This document shows positions 59,190 through 64,000 of a DNA stretch of 64,000 nucleotides, piece by piece. A program made the translations under genes and the position numbers. Origin of the DNA: Bactericera cockerelli (Eukaryota; Arthropoda; Insecta; Hemiptera; Triozidae); contig CM044958.1 of assembly GCA_024516035.1 (NCBI GenBank), positions 24,153,035 to 24,217,034 on the forward strand, read 5' to 3'. How positions within the stretch are numbered: the first letter of the stretch is position 1; each line of letters starts with the position of its first letter. Below the pieces are notes generated by a model, which saw only the letters and a list, made by a program, of their open reading frames with translations, had not been told where the DNA came from and ran no database searches.

Positions 59190-62100
59190 GAGAAGCTACA
59201 TACAAGCGTGTCCATGACAATTCAGATAACATTTTTCCTGGAATTTGACAGTGTTTGTATTGCACGAGGTGACTTAAAAAAGGAAAACCTGAAAATCATT
59301 CCAACTGAAAAAAAAGCAAGTCAAGGAAGAGTATTTTTTTTAATTGTCCATTTATTAAGTTTAATATGTACATTTTAAAATCTGTGACTTAAAACAATTA
59401 TTAAAGAACAGAGGAATGGAGACACATAAGTGACGGAAATGATACGATTCGTTCAATTTTACCTAAATTAGGGACTATCTTAGTGTGCTCTTAAAGTTTT
59501 ATCATAATGCAACTCCAGCCATTTGGGGATTATTAATTTGAGGTAATACAAGGAAACTCGGAAAAATACTATTTCTAGGACATAAATGAATTTGATCGGT
59601 AGGGTAATTTAGTATTTTTCTGGCAAAATAGGTAACTAATAAATGAGGCATGAATCCAAATATTTTTTTAGTAAATTTCAATTGCACAAAGAGCACTAAA
59701 CAGCTACTCAACAAATGTATTATACTACAGTTATTTAATTTCTTTTTCTAAATGAATACAATAATACCTGATGTGTACACCAAAGTTTGGCAAAAATCGA
59801 AGGACAATAGATAGATTCTTTGACACCTACACACATGAACATGGAGTTTTACTTTCACAAAAGTAAACTTCTAAAAATGTACAATCAATTATTATTTAAA
59901 TATTTATTTATTTTAATTTTACATCAAAAACAGTAAATATCATACATAATCCGCTTTCATTTAGAGGTAACTTTGCACGTTATTTTTTTCAAACGAAAAG
60001 AAAAAATAATATTATTTAATGTACTTTATTATTAATTATTTTTAAGTTAGGTGAATTTCAAAATAATTATATTAGGTACACTAGCTAACGCACTTGAAAA
60101 TCCGACCACTTGCAGTTTTTCCACGCAATCGCGTGTATTTTCATACACCTGAAAAGCAATGTAACTTCTGTTGTAGATGTGTAACATTTTCAGAAGATTT
60201 TTGTTTTTGAGATCACTTCTCAGGTGCATGGAAGGAAGTATATGGAAACATGGCAAGTGGTCGAGTTTTAAGGTGAGTCAGTGTATATAACAGATAATAA
60301 AGGTTACACTGAATGAAAATATCAATAATAAGAAGAATATATCTACAATCCTCCTCAAAATTAGCGCGCACGCATGCACGCTGTTTTCTATTTAACTCCA
60401 TTTATTTCCATGCGATTGAGAAGTAATGCAACTTCTGTTTTACATAACATTTTAAGAAGAATTTTGTTTTGAATAGAACAAGATTCAACACTCAATAAAA
60501 GATTTAACAATACATAATGATCACAACTCCATGGAATAAAAATGAAAAATGGCGAAAAACAGGTTTTACCGAATTATGCAAAATTTGGGCGGTGTGCTTT
60601 TTTCTTTCTTTTTATTAGTCAGTATCAGTCAGTCAGTATAAACAGAAAAGTGAGAAGTTGTAATAGATGTACATGAATAGTAAGAGGTACTTGTTTTATT
60701 CTGAAGGGAAAATTAAGGATGATCAAAACAGAGAAGTTTTAAACATTTGGTAAAACCTGTCGGTCTCTATTTTTCATTTTTCTTCCATGGAGTTGAGATC
60801 ATGATATTTCTGGTTAAATTTTGTATTAAATGCACAATTGCACATCCTTACACTGTGTTCTTTTATTCGTATCAAATTTCTTTTGAAAATGTTATGTACA
60901 ACAGACGTTGGAGTTAAATGGAAAACAGCCTGCGTTCTCTCAAGTATTAAAGAGGAGTGTATTAGGAAAGTCAGCTTTCTTGGCGTTCTCCGCGAAACGA
61001 CTGTTGTTATTGCTTTAATATGAACGCCTGAAAACTTCCAGCTATGCAATGACCTATAAGTAAACAAATTCTCACCCTGTGTGATAAGTTTTTTTTAGCC
61101 ATTTTCTTATAACCAATTCCTGACTACCTATAATTTTCAGCATTATAATGAGTGAACTCACATTAAAGCTACTCATTTGACTCATGAGGTATAAATATAA
61201 ATGAACTTTTGGCATATGTAAAATGGTTTCCTTTTTTTAAAAAAATCACATGTGAGAATAACCCATGAAATGATTCGTCTATCCGGAATCCTGAATATAT
61301 TAAAGCACTGAGAACATTGATTGTCACAAAATGGAGTAAAAGTTAATCCAATACAACAGATCGCAATGCATAGTAGTAGTAGTAGGGTTGATTTTATCAA
61401 ATGTTACCTATAATGTGCGGAGGGTAAGAAGCTAATCTATACTATCTATCGGTCTATGGATATTCTGAGTTTATTTATATCTATTGCCATAGCAGAACTA
61501 CATTTATTTTTCATCTAATATGGCTGCTAAAATATGTAACAGAATGGTAATTTTTAGAGGACTAAAAATGTACATTACATAATCCAGGGTATTTAGACAC
61601 CAAAATTAAAAAAAACCAAAGTGCTGTCTTTATTAAAAATATAAACTGATTTATGTATATAATTTATTGTGTTCATGGTAAACAATACCTAATTAACATG
61701 AAAACGCGCTAAACTTTAGAACAACAGAAAAACATGGTAAAACATCTAACATAGATCAAGATAGAATCTTTTTTATGTGTATGGACTAAGGTATAAATAA
61801 TTAGAAACAGTAAATAAATAATCGTGTCTTTAAGTACAACGTCCACAGATATCACATTGCAAATGTCTAGATGGTTTTGGTGTTCGACTTTTGATAAAAC
61901 CGAAAACTTTAATTTAAAAAAGTATCTTATTTGTCCGTCGTGGTAAAATCATCTATGTAAAACTACACATCTTCAGCCTGACAAAACCAAGTTGTTTTTG
62001 TTAAGTGGGAATGGGCTCAAGGTGATGTTTTGTTTAGTACTCACAGGCGTCGCAGCCAAATGAAAGTTATCGCTTGACCATTATTGCAGAGGCCAAGTAA

Positions 62101-62799
62101 ACTGTGTTTTACAACTGATGATTATTTTCTGAAGATAATACAAACTCAGACTATTATACAGGGACCTTCCTCCATTGATTGTACACCTATATTTCAAAAC
62201 TCAAGCTACATAGTTAATTTCGCTTTAATGTGTGCTAGAAAACAGATTGGCATTTATTGTAATACTCACCATTCAAGTTTTGAAGATTTATATCACGGAG
62301 ATTTCGGGCTAAATGCAGAGTGCATAAATTAGGAGCTCATAAGTTCTCTCAAGTTATACAGCTTGAGAGAATATCTGAATTCATGTATTCTGAATAAGGT
62401 CAACATCTTCATGGTGATTGATGTGATCTGCAAAACTTGAAGTTGGGAGTATTATAAGAACTGGCATTTTTTTCTAGCTTTCTATCAAAGAAAAATTCAT
62501 TTTGATATTTTGGTTCTGAAAATATAGGCATTTCAAAATGGTTCATAATCAATGGCGGACACTGTATAAATATGATTTAATAGAATTGCTATTTAAATCA
62601 ATTGAAATTAATGATGGGATACAATTTTATCTATGACTGTGTAATTTCTATACAACATTTATCACTTTGTCTGGATATAGAGAGCATCCTAGAGAATCAG
62701 AGAGAAAGATCGAGAGACTATCCTAGGGATTTAGGGAGCCTTCTGGACGACAGTTGAGGAGCATCCCAACAATCTCGTGTAGCTAGGAAGGGCTACTCA
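59190..62799. other. Long non-coding stretch between the membrane protein and guanylate cyclase genes
   Basis: No coding exon is seen. It probably includes the 3' UTRs of both flanking convergent genes. Around 60090-60220 and 60350-60480 there are two loosely similar blocks (gcaatgtaacttctgttgta / gtaatgcaacttctgtttta). No SINE of the families above. Confidence 0.45.
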
Positions 62800-63036
62800 T
62801 TATCCGTTGTCCCCCTGCAGCAGAGGTGTGGACACTGTGATGTTATTGCAGTAGTTGTTGTTGTTGGTTTTCGACGCTTTGTGATTTGCCACGTTATTTT
62901 TGGGCGTGGCGTGGGGTGTGTAGTCCGTGCTGTTGAGTTGGGTGGAAGAGTCGGACCTGGTGTCCAGGGCTGGCACCTCAGGCCGGGGGATGGGCTTCTC
63001 GCCCAGCAGCCAGTAGGTGGTCACTCTGCCCTTACC
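62800..63036 (-). CDS. Guanylate cyclase last exon
   Basis: It encodes [13 protein letters not shown] and the polar tail; the stop TAA is at 62802-62800. GC-rich at its start, A-rich in the Asn-rich tail (NNNNYCNN). Confidence 0.9.
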   Translation of the reverse strand, partial: GKGRVTTYWLLGEKPIPRPEVPALDTRSDSSTQLNSTDYTPHATPKNNVANHKASKTNNNNYCNNITVSTPLLQGDNG

Positions 63037-63971
63037 CTGGGGAGGAGACATATGCATGGTTCTAACTACAGGAGCCATGGACCAAACGGTTCTGTAAGAA
63101 CTTCTTTCAAGATTTTAGGGGATCAGAAGGGCCCAAGAAGGAACTATATAAGTATAAGTATAATTTATTTGTAGTAATGTGATACATTTTTACAATGGAG
63201 GAACTATATCACATTATCTATTGGTTAACAAGCTACAGGAATACATAATTGTGTTTAAGAGGCCCTAAAAAGAGTCCTTTTATCTAAGTTCGTCAGGAAT
63301 TATTGGATTATACTATGTATGTATGATTTTATTTGTGGTGAAGCACAAGGCCTCTTCACAATTTTTGTGGGTAGCGCAGCATTACTGAGAGCCTCCTTTA
63401 CATTTCGTATTGTTCTATTACATCAATTTCTTTTTACTCTGGTAATGCCGCCACTGGTCGTTACTCATACAAGTAACTACTCATTTTTCCTCACGAGGTA
63501 TGAGTGGACCCCGGACATCCAAGTACAGAGCAGAAAAATTCCTGCTCCGCTGGGAATCGAACCCAGGTCACCATGCGTGCAATGCCTAGCGCGCTAACTC
63601 ACTCTGCCATGGTGACTGTCTATTGGATTATACTATGTAGCTTTAACGATTTATTTTTTGGAGAGAAACCATCAAAAGTTCTGTAAATTTTAGGATTTTT
63701 CATTGCACTCATATGATTTTATTTATTCACGATGAATGTCAAAAATACAGACACACTTCAATAATCTGTGGTACAAAATGACACATACACAGACCTACTG
63801 AACTTATGTGGGAACAGAAATCACCACAAATAGAGTAAAAACACATGGGTAGTAACCCTGAATCAGCAAAACGTCTTACCTTCATCTCTATTTCTCCCCT
63901 CAGCTCTAACTCAAAGGTTCCGAAAGTATCCAGAACCTCTTTTGTGTGCGGACTGACATGGATTTTCAGCG
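62800..63971 (-). CDS. Receptor guanylate cyclase, C-terminal end (partial, runs off the right edge)
   Basis: Membrane guanylate cyclases make cGMP from GTP; receptor forms respond to peptides or act in axon guidance in insects. Two exons are visible: 63971-63880 and 63036-62800, joined in phase 0 (donor AAG|GTAAGA, acceptor CTCCCCAG). The protein reads [30 protein letters not shown], then [20 protein letters not shown]. The segment KIH.S..T...L...G.F....RG.....GKG...TYWL.GE is the conserved end of the class III cyclase domain in animal receptor cyclases. A polar, Ser/Thr/Asn-rich tail of about 60 residues follows and ends LLQGDNG. The catalytic core and receptor parts lie beyond the window. 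The natriuretic-like, Gyc76C-like or Gyc32E-like subtype cannot be decided from this piece. A family A SINE is in the intron. Confidence 0.9.
63331..63618 (-). repeat. tRNA-headed SINE (family A)
   Basis: On the minus strand: GTCACCATGGCAGAGTGAG, CTGGGTTCGATTCCCAGCG and the complete body to TGTGAAGAGGCCTTGTGC. It lies in the last intron of the cyclase gene in the gene's sense direction. Confidence 0.88.
63880..63971 (-). CDS. Guanylate cyclase penultimate exon
   Basis: 92 bp between acceptor ATGTTTCAG (63972) and donor GTAAGA (63879). It begins in phase 1 and encodes (A)[19 protein letters not shown] to EIEMK. Confidence 0.9.
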
Positions 63972-64000
63972 CTGAAACATATGAAAAAAAAAATCAGTAA

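Noticed and set aside
59136..59378. Additional coding exon after the membrane protein
   Set aside because: AT-rich, no splice sites or family features; more likely 3' UTR.

Overview
The window is nuclear DNA of an arthropod, most likely an insect: intron-rich genes, AT-rich spacers packed with transposons, and an astakine gene (an arthropod blood-cell cytokine known from crustaceans, chelicerates, hemipterans and hymenopterans, and as far as I recall not from flies or moths). A hemipteran is my guess, at low confidence. There is no bacterial, plasmid or CRISPR content.

Layout. 1-990: AT-rich DNA and a 455-bp hAT remnant. 1504-9375 (minus): an astakine gene in two coding exons, with one apparent single-base frameshift, split by a 7.5-kb intron holding two inverted hAT-type elements. 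9.4-22 kb: no host gene; SINEs, minisatellites and a nested stack (piggyBac-like element, then foldback, then SINEs and a mariner). 22.0-57.2 kb (plus): one phosphoglycerate mutase gene of four coding exons (258 aa). Its second coding exon ends in a roughly 35-copy minisatellite that repeats the exon end and 5' splice site. Its second coding intron (26.8 kb) carries a 21.3-kb PIF/Harbinger transposon at 30712-52050, and its third coding intron carries two head-to-tail Helitrons and a LINE remnant. 58.7-59.2 kb (plus): a small multi-pass membrane protein of unknown function. 62.8-64 kb (minus): the C-terminal end of a receptor guanylate cyclase that runs off the right edge.

The most notable object is the Harbinger element. 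Reconstructing exons by splice sites and phase gives an open 347-aa transposase (three exons) and a convergent, open Myb/SANT-like accessory protein (six exons, one of them duplicated), between matching 17-bp inverted termini and a TAA target duplication. Younger insertions, including a Helitron itself split by an 8.3-kb insert with iterated TTAGCCGAAC motifs and a 3.6-kb foldback, sit in its introns and leave the exons open.

A second theme is SINEs. At least six families are visible. A 5S-rRNA-headed family and a tRNA-headed family share one central body. The two inverted hAT copies each contain a SINE that the other lacks, so each gives the empty site for the other.

All gene models rest on reading frames, splice consensus and remembered family motifs; no search or alignment was run.
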